Shown here in pieces: positions 51,431 through 59,525 of a stretch of DNA of 64,000 nt. Within the stretch, counting starts at the first letter, position 1; every line of letters begins with the position of its first letter. The notes below the pieces were generated by a model. The model was not told where the DNA came from and ran no database searches. It saw nothing but the letters and a program-made list of their open reading frames with translations. A program made the position numbers and the translations under genes. This DNA is from JAFAMS01 sp963715815 (lineage in GTDB: Bacteria > Vulcanimicrobiota > Vulcanimicrobiia > Vulcanimicrobiales > Vulcanimicrobiaceae): NCBI GenBank assembly GCA_963715815.1, contig OY970278.1, positions 2,294,001 to 2,358,000 on the forward strand, read 5' to 3'.

Positions 51431-52290
51431 TGCGGCTCGCCTACGACTACGATCTCCGCAGCTCGGAGAAATTTTGCCATGAGCTGGCGCGACGCGAAGC
51501 AAAGAATTTCTATTGGGGATTTATTTCGCTACCCTATGAACAGCGCGTCGCGATCTACGCGCTATACTGTTTCGCCCGGCAGGTCGATGATGACGCCGAC
51601 GGCCCCAATCGCCGCGAGCTTCCCGATCGCCTCGCGATCCATCGCGAACGGATTCGCTTGTGCATGCGTGGCGAGTGGAGCGATCCGGTTACGCACGTCT
51701 TGGCTCACTCGATCGAGCGCTATCAGATTCCGGAGAGCGAGCTCCAAGAGCTGATCGACGGCGTCGAGCTCGACTTCTTCCGCAAACGCTACCGCACGTG
51801 GGACGAGCTGCGCGGCTATTGCCATCTCGTCGCGTCCGTCGTCGGGCGGATGTGCGTGCGCGTCTTCGGTTTCGAAGATCCGGTCGCGCTCGAGCTTGCG
51901 GATGCTCTCGGGCTTGCGCTGCAACTAACGAACATCTTGCGGGACGTCCGTGAAGATGCCGGGATGGATCGCATCTATCTTCCGCAAGAAGATCTGGATC
52001 GATTCGGAGTGACGGAACAACAGCTCTTCGACGGAACGGCGGATGAGCGTTGGCGCAGTCTCGTCGCCTTCGAGGCAGCGCGCGCACGCGAGCTCTTTTC
52101 GCGCGGGTACGGCGTGCTGCGACTCATTCCGCGACGCTCGGCGGTGTGCGTCCACACCATGGCGGGCATCTACGAACGAATTCTCGAGAAAATCGAACGC
52201 GATCCCGACTTCCCGTTACGCGGCAGAACCTCGCTCTCGCCTAGTGAAAAGCTGCGCGTCATGGTCGGATCGTGGCTGCGACCCGTGTAG
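51430..52290 (+). CDS. hpnD: Presqualene diphosphate synthase HpnD
   Basis: A 286-aa squalene/phytoene synthase-fold enzyme that couples two farnesyl diphosphates to presqualene diphosphate. It has LYCFARQVDDDADGP (first Asp-rich motif), YCHLVASVVGRMC and TNILRDVREDAGMDRIYLP (second Asp-rich motif). The GTG start overlaps the hpnC stop. It is followed by hpnE with an 18-19 nt overlap. Confidence 0.92.
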   Translation: MRLAYDYDLRSSEKFCHELARREAKNFYWGFISLPYEQRVAIYALYCFARQVDDDADGPNRRELPDRLAIHRERIRLCMRGEWSDPVTHVLAHSIERYQIPESELQELIDGVELDFFRKRYRTWDELRGYCHLVASVVGRMCVRVFGFEDPVALELADALGLALQLTNILRDVREDAGMDRIYLPQEDLDRFGVTEQQLFDGTADERWRSLVAFEAARARELFSRGYGVLRLIPRRSAVCVHTMAGIYERILEKIERDPDFPLRGRTSLSPSEKLRVMVGSWLRPV

Positions 52291-53525
52291 CGATCGTCGG
52301 CGGCGGACTCGCCGGTCTTTCTGCAGCGCTCGCGCTAAAAGAACAGGGACACGAGGTCGAGCTCTTCGAACGCACGCGCCTGCTCGGCGGGCGCGCAACG
52401 TCGTTTGCCGTCGACGGTCACGAAGTCGACAACGGTCAGCACGTCTTCTTGGCGTGCTGCACCGAGTTCATCAAATTCGTTGAGCGCGTCGGAATGGTGA
52501 GTAACCTTCACCTTCAGGAGCGCTTCGATGTGCTCGTAATCGGCAAAAACGTGCGCAGCCGCTTACGCGCAGCGAATCTGCCGGCACCCTTGCACCTTGC
52601 GTGGTCGCTCCTGAACTATGCACCACTGCGCCTCCGCGCGCGTCTTGGTATTGGGCGCGCGTTGCTCGGTTTACGCAAGAACGTCGCCGAGCTGCCGGAC
52701 GAGACATTCGCGCTCTGGCTGCAGCAACACGGTCAAGGTGCGGATGAGATTCGCGCCTTTTGGGATCCGTTTCTCGTCCCCGCGCTCAACGTGCCGCTCG
52801 ACGTGATGAACTTGCGTGATGCCGCATTCGTCTTGCAGACGGCGTTCCTGAACGACAGCCGTGCCGCGCGCTTCGGCTGGTCGACCGTACCGCTGGCGCG
52901 CATCGCCGAAGCCGCTGCAAAACGCCTCGACCGCGTCCACATCTCGACGCCGGTTGCGTCGCTCGAGCTCGGCGGCGCCGAGATCGGCGTCATCCTCGCG
53001 GATGAGCGTCGCGCGTTCGACAAGGTCGTGCTGGCCGTACCACCGGCGCAAGCCGCACGTCTTTCGGGGATTACAAGCCTCGATGCGTACGAACCCCATG
53101 GGATCCTCGACATCCATCTCTGGACGGATTCTCAGAGTCTAGACTTTGATTTCGCCGCCTTGCTCGACTCACCGGTGCAGTGGATCTTTCAAAAGGATTC
53201 CGGTTATCTCTGTTGCAGCTTGAGCGCCGCCGATGACTATCTCACCGCGCCGACGGCGTCGCTGGTCGAACGCACGTGGGGAGAGCTTTGCGCCGCGATG
53301 CCTGCGTTGCGCACCGCTCAGATCGTACAGAGTGCCGTGACGCGCAATCCCACCGCCACGTACATGCCGAAGCCCGGCGTGCAGCGCCCGCATGCCCGCA
53401 CGCAATTTCCGAACTTAGCGCTGGCGGGTTCATGGCTTGAAACCGGCTGGCCTGATACGATGGAATCAGCCGTGCGCAGCGGACTTGCAGCAGCAGCCGT
53501 AATCGGTGTTGCGAGGCCGGCGTAA
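52272..53525 (+). CDS. hpnE: Hydroxysqualene dehydroxylase HpnE
   Basis: A 417-aa FAD-dependent amine oxidase/phytoene desaturase-like enzyme that reduces hydroxysqualene to squalene. The FAD motif GGGLAGLSAALALKEQG starts near residue 10, followed by ERTRLLGGRATSF and, near the end, LALAGSWLETGWPDTMESA. The GTG start at 52272 lies inside hpnD. HpnC, D and E together replace the single eukaryote-type squalene synthase. A 32-aa ORF lies between it and shc. Confidence 0.92.
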   Translation: MAATRVAIVGGGLAGLSAALALKEQGHEVELFERTRLLGGRATSFAVDGHEVDNGQHVFLACCTEFIKFVERVGMVSNLHLQERFDVLVIGKNVRSRLRAANLPAPLHLAWSLLNYAPLRLRARLGIGRALLGLRKNVAELPDETFALWLQQHGQGADEIRAFWDPFLVPALNVPLDVMNLRDAAFVLQTAFLNDSRAARFGWSTVPLARIAEAAAKRLDRVHISTPVASLELGGAEIGVILADERRAFDKVVLAVPPAQAARLSGITSLDAYEPHGILDIHLWTDSQSLDFDFAALLDSPVQWIFQKDSGYLCCSLSAADDYLTAPTASLVERTWGELCAAMPALRTAQIVQSAVTRNPTATYMPKPGVQRPHARTQFPNLALAGSWLETGWPDTMESAVRSGLAAAAVIGVARPA

Positions 53526-53527
53526 AA

Positions 53528-53626
53528 ATGAAGCCTATGCAGAATGGTGATGGGCCGAGCATGAATGGGGGCCCCATGCAAAGCATGGGGGGCGCGGAGC
53601 CTGGGGCGGAGCGCCTTTCAAAATGA
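53528..53626 (+). CDS. Small Met/Gly-rich ORF between hpnE and shc, 32 aa
   Basis: ATG 53528, TGA at 53624-53626 overlapping the shc ATG as ATGA. The peptide starts MKPMQNGDGPSMNGGPMQ and ends AERLSK. It is rich in Met, Gly and Pro with no hydrophobic segment. The exact stop/start overlap with shc suggests translational coupling or a real micro-protein, but the length is too small to be sure. It could also be chance between two close genes. Confidence 0.35.
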   Translation: MKPMQNGDGPSMNGGPMQSMGGAEPGAERLSK

Positions 53627-55524
53627 TCGATCATACGCAGCGGGCCGTCGACTGGCTCGTCGCGACTCAGTCGCCCGCGGGTTGGTGGTGCGGCGAACTC
53701 GAGACGAACGTCACGATGACCGCCGAGCACATCTTGCTGATGCGTTTCCTCGGTATCCCGTTCGACGAGATTCGCGACGGCGTCGTGCGGCATTTTCGCC
53801 ACCATCAACGCAGCGACGGATCGTGGGCGCTCTACTACGACGGGCCCGCCGATTTGAGCACGACGATCGAATCGTACGTAGCGCTCAAATTGCTCGGCGT
53901 CGATCCGCAGTGCGACGAGATGCAGCGCGCACTCGCAACGATTCATCGTCTCGGCGGACTCACGGAAGCGCGCGTCTTCACCAAGATCTGGATGGCGCTC
54001 TTTGGGATCTATCCATGGGATGGCATCCCCTCGCTCCCGCCCGAGATCATCTTCTTTCCGCCGCAGATACCGTTCAACTTGTACGACTTTTCGTGCTGGG
54101 CGCGCGGCACGGTTGCGCCGTTGACGATCGTGATCACACGCCGTCCGGTTCGCCCGCTCGGCATCGACGTCGCCGAGATTTTCGCACGCGGAACGCGCGG
54201 ACGCATGAGGAGCATCCCCGGCACTGGTTGGATGTGGTGGCTCGACAAGTTGCTTAAGCAATACGAACGTTTGCCGCAAAAGCCGGCCCGTGAGACCGCC
54301 ATCAAGCGCGTCTGCGAATGGATCGTCGAGCGCCAAGAACTTGACGGCAGCTGGGGCGGGATTCAACCACCGTGGGTCTACTCGCTGATCGCGCTGTCGG
54401 TTGAAGGCTATCCGCTCGAACATCCGGTTATGCGCAAGGGACTAACCGGCATGGAACGCTTCGTCATCAACGATGAGACCGGATGGCGCTTTCAAGCCTG
54501 CATGTCGCCGGTTTGGGACGTCGCATGGGCGATTCGCGCACTGCGCATGGCGGCTATGCCGCGCGAACATCCCACGTTGACGCGCGCCGTCAAATGGATG
54601 CTCGACGAGCAAATCGCAGCCGACCAGTGGGGCGATTGGCAAGTGCGCTGCAAAGACGTCCCCAACGGCGGGTGGGCGTTTGAATTCGATAACGACATCT
54701 ATCCCGACATCGACGACACGGCAGTGATCGTCTGTGCACTGCTCGAGGGTGCCGTCCTTGACGAACGCGCTACCGCGTCCATTGAGCGCGCGTGCAATTG
54801 GACGCTCGCGATGCGTTCGAGCAACGGAGCATGGGCCGCGTTCGATCGCGATAACGATAACGAAATTGTTTACCGCATGCCGTTTGCGGATTTCGGTGCG
54901 CTGATCGATCCACCGACTGAGGATGTTACCGCGCACGCGCTCGAGATGCTTGCGCTTCTTGGCCGCGACACTTCGGATCCGTACGTTGCAAGAGGGCTTG
55001 CATACTTGCGCGCGACGCAGAAGCCGGGCGGGTCGTGGTTCGGCCGCTGGGGCGTGAACCACATCTACGGCACCTGGTGCGTGATCTCGGCGCTCGTCGC
55101 GCTGAAAACCGGCGACGATATGATCGAACGCGCCGTCGCGTGGCTCTTACGCGTGCAGAATCCTGACGGCGGTTGGGGCGAGACCCCTCACTCGTACGTC
55201 GACGAATCGCTTGCCGGCGTTGGCGCAAGCACGCCTTCGCAGACCGGCTGGGCGGTTTGCGCTCTGCAACTCGCAAGGCGCGGACGGGATTCTTCGGTGC
55301 AGCGAGGTCTCGCATTTCTCCGCGAACGGCAGCGCCCGGATGGAACCTGGGACGAGCCGTATCATACCGGGACCGGTTTCCCGCGCGACTTCTACATTAA
55401 CTATCACCTTTATCGCCATCTGTTCCCATTGACCGCTTTGGCGTTCGATCGGGCGCTTGCCGAGACGGGTGAGGCCCAAGGGGGCCGCTCCGAGCTTTCG
55501 ACCGAAGGTGTTACGACGTCATGA
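53623..55524 (+). CDS. shc: Squalene-hopene cyclase
   Basis: A 633-aa class II terpene cyclase that folds squalene to hopene and hopanol at the membrane. The catalytic DxDD motif is DIDDTAVIV. QW repeats are seen as QRSDGSWALYY, QELDGSWGG, QKPGGSWFGRWG, QNPDGGWGE and QRPDGTWDE, and WGVNHIYGTWC marks the C-terminal domain. It starts ATG 53623, coupled to the 32-aa ORF, and ends in ATGA overlap with hpnH. Also called hpnF. Confidence 0.97.
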   Translation: MIDHTQRAVDWLVATQSPAGWWCGELETNVTMTAEHILLMRFLGIPFDEIRDGVVRHFRHHQRSDGSWALYYDGPADLSTTIESYVALKLLGVDPQCDEMQRALATIHRLGGLTEARVFTKIWMALFGIYPWDGIPSLPPEIIFFPPQIPFNLYDFSCWARGTVAPLTIVITRRPVRPLGIDVAEIFARGTRGRMRSIPGTGWMWWLDKLLKQYERLPQKPARETAIKRVCEWIVERQELDGSWGGIQPPWVYSLIALSVEGYPLEHPVMRKGLTGMERFVINDETGWRFQACMSPVWDVAWAIRALRMAAMPREHPTLTRAVKWMLDEQIAADQWGDWQVRCKDVPNGGWAFEFDNDIYPDIDDTAVIVCALLEGAVLDERATASIERACNWTLAMRSSNGAWAAFDRDNDNEIVYRMPFADFGALIDPPTEDVTAHALEMLALLGRDTSDPYVARGLAYLRATQKPGGSWFGRWGVNHIYGTWCVISALVALKTGDDMIERAVAWLLRVQNPDGGWGETPHSYVDESLAGVGASTPSQTGWAVCALQLARRGRDSSVQRGLAFLRERQRPDGTWDEPYHTGTGFPRDFYINYHLYRHLFPLTALAFDRALAETGEAQGGRSELSTEGVTTS

Positions 55525-56528
55525 GTATCCCGCTGCAGCAAAAAGTCGCCGTTGGCAAATACATCTTGAGCAAGAAGCTCGCGAGAGTCGAGAAGTTCGC
55601 CCTCGTCCTCCAGCTCGAGCCGCTCTTTCAGTGCAACCTCGAGTGCGGCGGCTGCGGAAAGATTCAGTTTCCGGCCGACATCTTGCGCCAGCGCTTGACG
55701 GTGCAGCAATGCATCGACGCGGTCGAGGAATGCGAAGCACCGATGGTTTCGATCGCCGGCGGCGAGCCGCTGGTACACGATCACATCGCAGAGATCGTGC
55801 AAGAGCTCGTCGCACGCAAACGCTTCGTCTATCTCTGCACGAACGCGATCCTGATGCAAAAGAAAATGGACCTGTTCAAGCCGTCCGTGTACTTCTCGTG
55901 GTCCGTCCACGTCGATGGCGTCGGTGCGCGTCATGATGAGGCAGTTTGCCGTGAAGGCATCTTCGATAAAGCCGTTGCGGCGATCAAAGAAGCCAAAGCG
56001 CGCGGCTTCCGCGTAACCACCAACACGACGTTCTTCAATCGCGATACGCCGCAGACGATCATCGAGACGCTCAACTATCTCAACGACGTCGCAGAAGTCG
56101 ACGTCATGCAGATCGCTCCGGGTTACGCCTACGAGAAGGCGCCCGATCAGGAGAACTTCCTCGGCGTGGAGCGAACGCGAGCGATCTTCCGTGAAGCGTT
56201 CGGCGACGGCAACCGCCAGCGGTGGCGTCTCAATCACACGCCGCTTTATCTAGATTTTCTCGAAGGCAAAGTTGACTTCGCGTGCACGGCCTGGGGAATT
56301 CCGTCGTATTCCGTTTTCGGTTGGCAGCGTCCGTGCTACCTGATGTCGGATGCGCCCTATGCGGACAGTTACAAAGAGCTGCTCAACGAGACCGATTGGT
56401 CGAAATACGGCCGCGGCCGCAACCCGAAATGCGAGAACTGCATGGCGCACTGCGGCTACGAGCCGACTGCCGTTCTTGCAACGACCGGATCGATAAAAGA
56501 AGCGGTTCGCGCGGCCATTGCGCAATGA
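55521..56528 (+). CDS. hpnH: Adenosylhopane synthase HpnH (radical SAM)
   Basis: A 335-aa radical SAM enzyme that adds the 5'-deoxyadenosyl group to diploptene, giving adenosylhopane. The iron-sulfur cluster motif is FQCNLECGGCGK (CxxxCxxC), with SIAGGEPLVHDHI following and an extra C-terminal cysteine set (PKCENCMAHCGYEPTAV). It is translationally coupled to shc (ATGA) and overlaps hpnA. The first step of bacteriohopanepolyol side-chain building. Confidence 0.96.
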   Translation: MSIPLQQKVAVGKYILSKKLARVEKFALVLQLEPLFQCNLECGGCGKIQFPADILRQRLTVQQCIDAVEECEAPMVSIAGGEPLVHDHIAEIVQELVARKRFVYLCTNAILMQKKMDLFKPSVYFSWSVHVDGVGARHDEAVCREGIFDKAVAAIKEAKARGFRVTTNTTFFNRDTPQTIIETLNYLNDVAEVDVMQIAPGYAYEKAPDQENFLGVERTRAIFREAFGDGNRQRWRLNHTPLYLDFLEGKVDFACTAWGIPSYSVFGWQRPCYLMSDAPYADSYKELLNETDWSKYGRGRNPKCENCMAHCGYEPTAVLATTGSIKEAVRAAIAQ

Positions 56529-57492
56529 CCGCGTTTTCCTAACAGGCGCGACCGGATTCGTCGGAAGCCACGTCCTGCGCGAGCTGCTCGCGTCGGGCTT
56601 CATCGTGCGCGCGCTCGTGCGCGACAAGGCCGCGCGGCTTGACGGCTGCGAGACGGTCGTCGGCGATCTCGAACGTGCGGGCGATCTCGTGGAGAGCCTG
56701 CGTGAATGCCGCTATCTCATTCATTGCGCGGCGCTCTATTCGTTTGCGCCCGCCGACCGTGAAGCGATCGAGCGCGTCAACGTAACCGGCACGGAAAGCC
56801 TCTTCGCTTCCGCGTATCTCGCCGGCGTCGAGCGTGCCGTTCTGACGTCGAGCTCGGCGACCGTCGGACCGGCGCACGGCGCGAACGTCGCAACTGAAAC
56901 CGACTACGCACACGAAGGCGGCGAGGGTTATCACGCTTCAAAACTCGCGCAAGAACGCAGCGCCGTCTCGAGCCGTATTCCGACGGTCGTCGTGCTGCCG
57001 ACCGCGCCTGTCGGTCCTAACGATCACAAGCCGACGCCGACCGGGGCGATGATCCTGAATTTTGCGCGCGGGCGTATGTTCGCAAAGCCGCCATCGGGCG
57101 GTTTGAATTTGGTTCCTGTCGAGGACGTCGCGCGCGCGCACGTGAGCGCGCTGCGTGACGGACGCCCGGGCGAACGCTATCTTCTGGGCGGCGAGAACCT
57201 TACGCTCGACGCCGTGTGGGAGATGCTCTCTGAGATCACCGGCAAACCCGTTCCGCGCGTGCGCATCCCGAAACCCATGCTCTACACGATCGCATATGTC
57301 GATGAGATGCGTTGCTTCGTGCGGCGCGATGCGCAGCCGCTCGTCCCGCTCGAAGGCGTGCGCATGGCCGAAGAGCAGATGTTCGTCGATTCGTCCAAGG
57401 CGCAGCGCGAGCTAAATTACCAGCCGGGACCGGTTCGCGGTGCGTTGGAACGCGCCGTGGGCTGGTATCGCGGTCGCGGCTATTTGAAATGA
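56518..57492 (+). CDS. hpnA: Hopanoid-associated NAD-dependent epimerase HpnA
   Basis: A 324-aa extended SDR epimerase/dehydratase-like protein. The NAD motif is TGATGFVGSHVLRELL. The active site is weakly recognisable as YHASKLAQER, a YxxxK with Tyr and Lys, and LTSSSATVG supplies the Ser. It starts TTG 56518, overlapping hpnH by 11 nt. Its exact step in side-chain synthesis is not known. It probably acts on the sugar-derived part. Confidence 0.88.
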   Translation: MRNDRVFLTGATGFVGSHVLRELLASGFIVRALVRDKAARLDGCETVVGDLERAGDLVESLRECRYLIHCAALYSFAPADREAIERVNVTGTESLFASAYLAGVERAVLTSSSATVGPAHGANVATETDYAHEGGEGYHASKLAQERSAVSSRIPTVVVLPTAPVGPNDHKPTPTGAMILNFARGRMFAKPPSGGLNLVPVEDVARAHVSALRDGRPGERYLLGGENLTLDAVWEMLSEITGKPVPRVRIPKPMLYTIAYVDEMRCFVRRDAQPLVPLEGVRMAEEQMFVDSSKAQRELNYQPGPVRGALERAVGWYRGRGYLK

Positions 57493-58076
57493 TCGCCCTC
57501 TGCGCGACGCAGACTGAATATCGCGCCGCGCAGCACGAGCTCGGCGGCCTCGAAATACGCATCGTTAAAACGGAGATCGGTTGTGGCGGAAACTTCGACG
57601 ACACGGTAATCAGCCTCGGGCTCTGCGGTGGTCTGCGACGCGGTGTACCCAGGGGGACGGTTCTTGTTCCCGATGAGATCGAGCGTCCGAGCGGCGAGCG
57701 CGTTGCGTGCGATCGTGAATTGGCGACGCACCTGCGCGACGCTGCGCGCCAGTTAGGCGAAGCGCCGGACAGCGGGGCACTCATAACGGCGACGACGCTC
57801 GTCCGCGGCAAGGCGCGCGACGACTGGGCTGCGCGTGGATTTTCGGGCGTCGACATGGAGAGTGGCCTCGTCGTCGCGCCGCGTCTCGTGGTCGTGCGCG
57901 TCATCCTGGATACGCCCGAACGTGAGCTCTCTGATGCTTGGCTGCGACCGCTCAGCGTATTCGCCCGACCCGACGCATGGCATGAATTACCATGGCTCGC
58001 ACGAACCGCGCCACGTTACGCACGTCTCGCGGCCCATGTGGTACGCCAAGCACTCATGAACGGAGGAAATTCTTGA
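57489..58076 (+). CDS. hpnG: Phosphorylase-like HpnG (adenosylhopane nucleosidase)
   Basis: A 195-aa nucleoside phosphorylase-superfamily protein that removes adenine from adenosylhopane to give ribosylhopane. The ALCATQTEYRAA start, VISLGLCGGLRR, and SGVDMESGLVV (the MES segment of the purine nucleoside phosphorylase family) are visible. The ATGA overlap with hpnA marks coupling, and the protein ends TGA, sharing two bases with the next TTG start. The C-terminal half is rich in Arg and shorter than in full-length phosphorylases. Confidence 0.85.
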   Translation: MIALCATQTEYRAAQHELGGLEIRIVKTEIGCGGNFDDTVISLGLCGGLRRGVPRGTVLVPDEIERPSGERVACDRELATHLRDAARQLGEAPDSGALITATTLVRGKARDDWAARGFSGVDMESGLVVAPRLVVVRVILDTPERELSDAWLRPLSVFARPDAWHELPWLARTAPRYARLAAHVVRQALMNGGNS

Positions 58077-58390
58077 TCGTCGATATTCGCACGTACACCT
58101 CGCAACCCGGGAAACTGAACGCGTGGCTCGCGATGTACGAGGCCGAGGGGTATCCGGTCCAGGTCAAACATCTCGGTGAGCCGGTCGGGTACTTCATGAG
58201 CGAGGTCGGCACGCAAAATCAAGTCGTGCACATCTGGAAGTACGAAAGCATGGCGGAGCGGGAAAAGAAACGCGCCGGCATGCAAGCCGATCCGGCTTGG
58301 CAAGCCTACCTCAAAAAAAGTTCCGAAGCCGGCTACATGCAGCATCAAGAGAACAAGATAATGAAGTCGACGTCGTTCTCACCGCTCTAG
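58073..58390 (+). CDS. NIPSNAP-family protein, 105 aa
   Basis: A 105-aa ferredoxin-like-fold protein of the NIPSNAP family. It has IVDIRTYTSQPGKLNAWLAM, GYPVQVKHLGEPVGYFMSEVG, VHIWKYESMAEREKKRA and DPAWQAYL. The TTG start sits after a strong GGAGGAAA ribosome site and overlaps the hpnG stop. It is last in the plus-strand hopanoid operon. Its function in this setting is unknown. The 80-bp 3' overlap with the CoA-transferase gene suggests that one of the two tails is flexible. Confidence 0.85.
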   Translation: MIVDIRTYTSQPGKLNAWLAMYEAEGYPVQVKHLGEPVGYFMSEVGTQNQVVHIWKYESMAEREKKRAGMQADPAWQAYLKKSSEAGYMQHQENKIMKSTSFSPL

Positions 58391-59525
58391 CCTCGCGCAG
58401 CACGTCTTCCGTGTGCTCGCCGAGATTGGGTGCAAGACCCGGATCGGCGAGCGGCGTTCCCGCGAAACGCGACGCATGCCCAGTCGTTCGCATCGCACCT
58501 TCGGTCGGATGCTGCTGTGGCACGAAAAATCCGGTCGCTTTGAGGTGCGGATCGTTCAGCACGTCGTCGAGATCGTTCATCGGCACCGCCGGTAGATCGT
58601 TTTCGCGCAGCATCTTCAGCCAATCCGCCGTTGTCCGCGTCGCGAGGATCTCGGCGACGATCGTATAGGCTTCGTGATAGTGATCGCGGCGCTTAATCGT
58701 ATCGTGCAAGCGTGGATCGCTCGCGTATTGCTCTGAACGTCCGACCCGCTCGAAGAATCTCTCCCACTGCTTGTCATCGTAGAGCAAGACACAAATATAG
58801 CCATCGAGCGTGCGATGCGGACGCCGCAGCGTCGTGAGTAGACGCTTATAACCGAAATCGCCCTCGGTCGGCTCGAAGCTATGCCCGCCGAGGTGATCGC
58901 CGAATACAAAATCGACGAGCGCTTCGAACATCGCGACCTCGACGGCTTGGCCTTTTCCGGTTCGCTCGCGATGATAGAGCGCTGCGAGAACGGCGCCCAG
59001 CGCGGTGATGCCACTGGTACGATCCGCCATGTTTAGCGGAACGTAACGCGGCGCTTCTCCTGTGCGCTTGAACATCGCAGCCAGCCCGGATGCGCCTTGA
59101 ATCAGATCGTCGTAGGCCGGCCAGGGTGCGTATGGGCCGTTTTGCGCAAAGCCAACCAAACTCACGTATAAAATCTTTGGATTACGCGCGGCAACATCGG
59201 CATATCCTAAACGCAAGCGATCCATCGCAGCCGCGCGGATGTTGTGAAAGAGCAGATCCGCACCCTCACACAAACGCAAGAGCTTCTCCCTATCACCATC
59301 GCTCTTCAAATCGAGCACGATGCCGCGCTTGCCGCGATTGAGGTGCATGAAGAGCGCACCCATACCGACGTGACGGCCGGGACCCGTCCAGCGCATGATA
59401 TCGCCGGCTTTTGACTCGACCTTGATGACGTCGGCGCCCATATCCGCCATCAGACGCGTGACCAGCGGACCTGCAACGACCGTCGAGAGATCGATGACGC
59501 GGACGCCCTCCAGAGGCCCACTCAC
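58311..59525 (-). CDS. CaiB/BaiF-family CoA-transferase
   Basis: A 404-aa family III CoA-transferase. The N-terminal signature LEGVRVIDLSTVVAGPLVTRLMADMGADVIKVE and the nucleotide-binding region GPGRHVGMGALFMHLNRGKR are typical. The catalytic Asp is expected in the LNMADRTSGITA segment. The last 28 residues overlap the convergent NIPSNAP gene and do not look family-like. It overlaps the ThDP enzyme by 4 nt, and the CoA donor and acceptor are unknown. Together with a benzoylformate decarboxylase-like enzyme it suggests aromatic or alpha-keto acid metabolism. Confidence 0.9.
   Translation of the reverse strand: MSGPLEGVRVIDLSTVVAGPLVTRLMADMGADVIKVESKAGDIMRWTGPGRHVGMGALFMHLNRGKRGIVLDLKSDGDREKLLRLCEGADLLFHNIRAAAMDRLRLGYADVAARNPKILYVSLVGFAQNGPYAPWPAYDDLIQGASGLAAMFKRTGEAPRYVPLNMADRTSGITALGAVLAALYHRERTGKGQAVEVAMFEALVDFVFGDHLGGHSFEPTEGDFGYKRLLTTLRRPHRTLDGYICVLLYDDKQWERFFERVGRSEQYASDPRLHDTIKRRDHYHEAYTIVAEILATRTTADWLKMLRENDLPAVPMNDLDDVLNDPHLKATGFFVPQQHPTEGAMRTTGHASRFAGTPLADPGLAPNLGEHTEDVLREARAVRTTSTSLSCSLDAACSRLRNFF

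Noticed and set aside
53242..54423. Long minus-strand ORF of 393 codons antisense to hpnE and shc
   Set aside because: It lies wholly opposite recognised hopanoid genes and has Arg/His-rich composition typical of high-GC antisense frames.
55410..56237. 275-codon minus-strand ORF opposite hpnH
   Set aside because: Opposite strand of a well-conserved radical SAM gene. It has no recognisable protein features.
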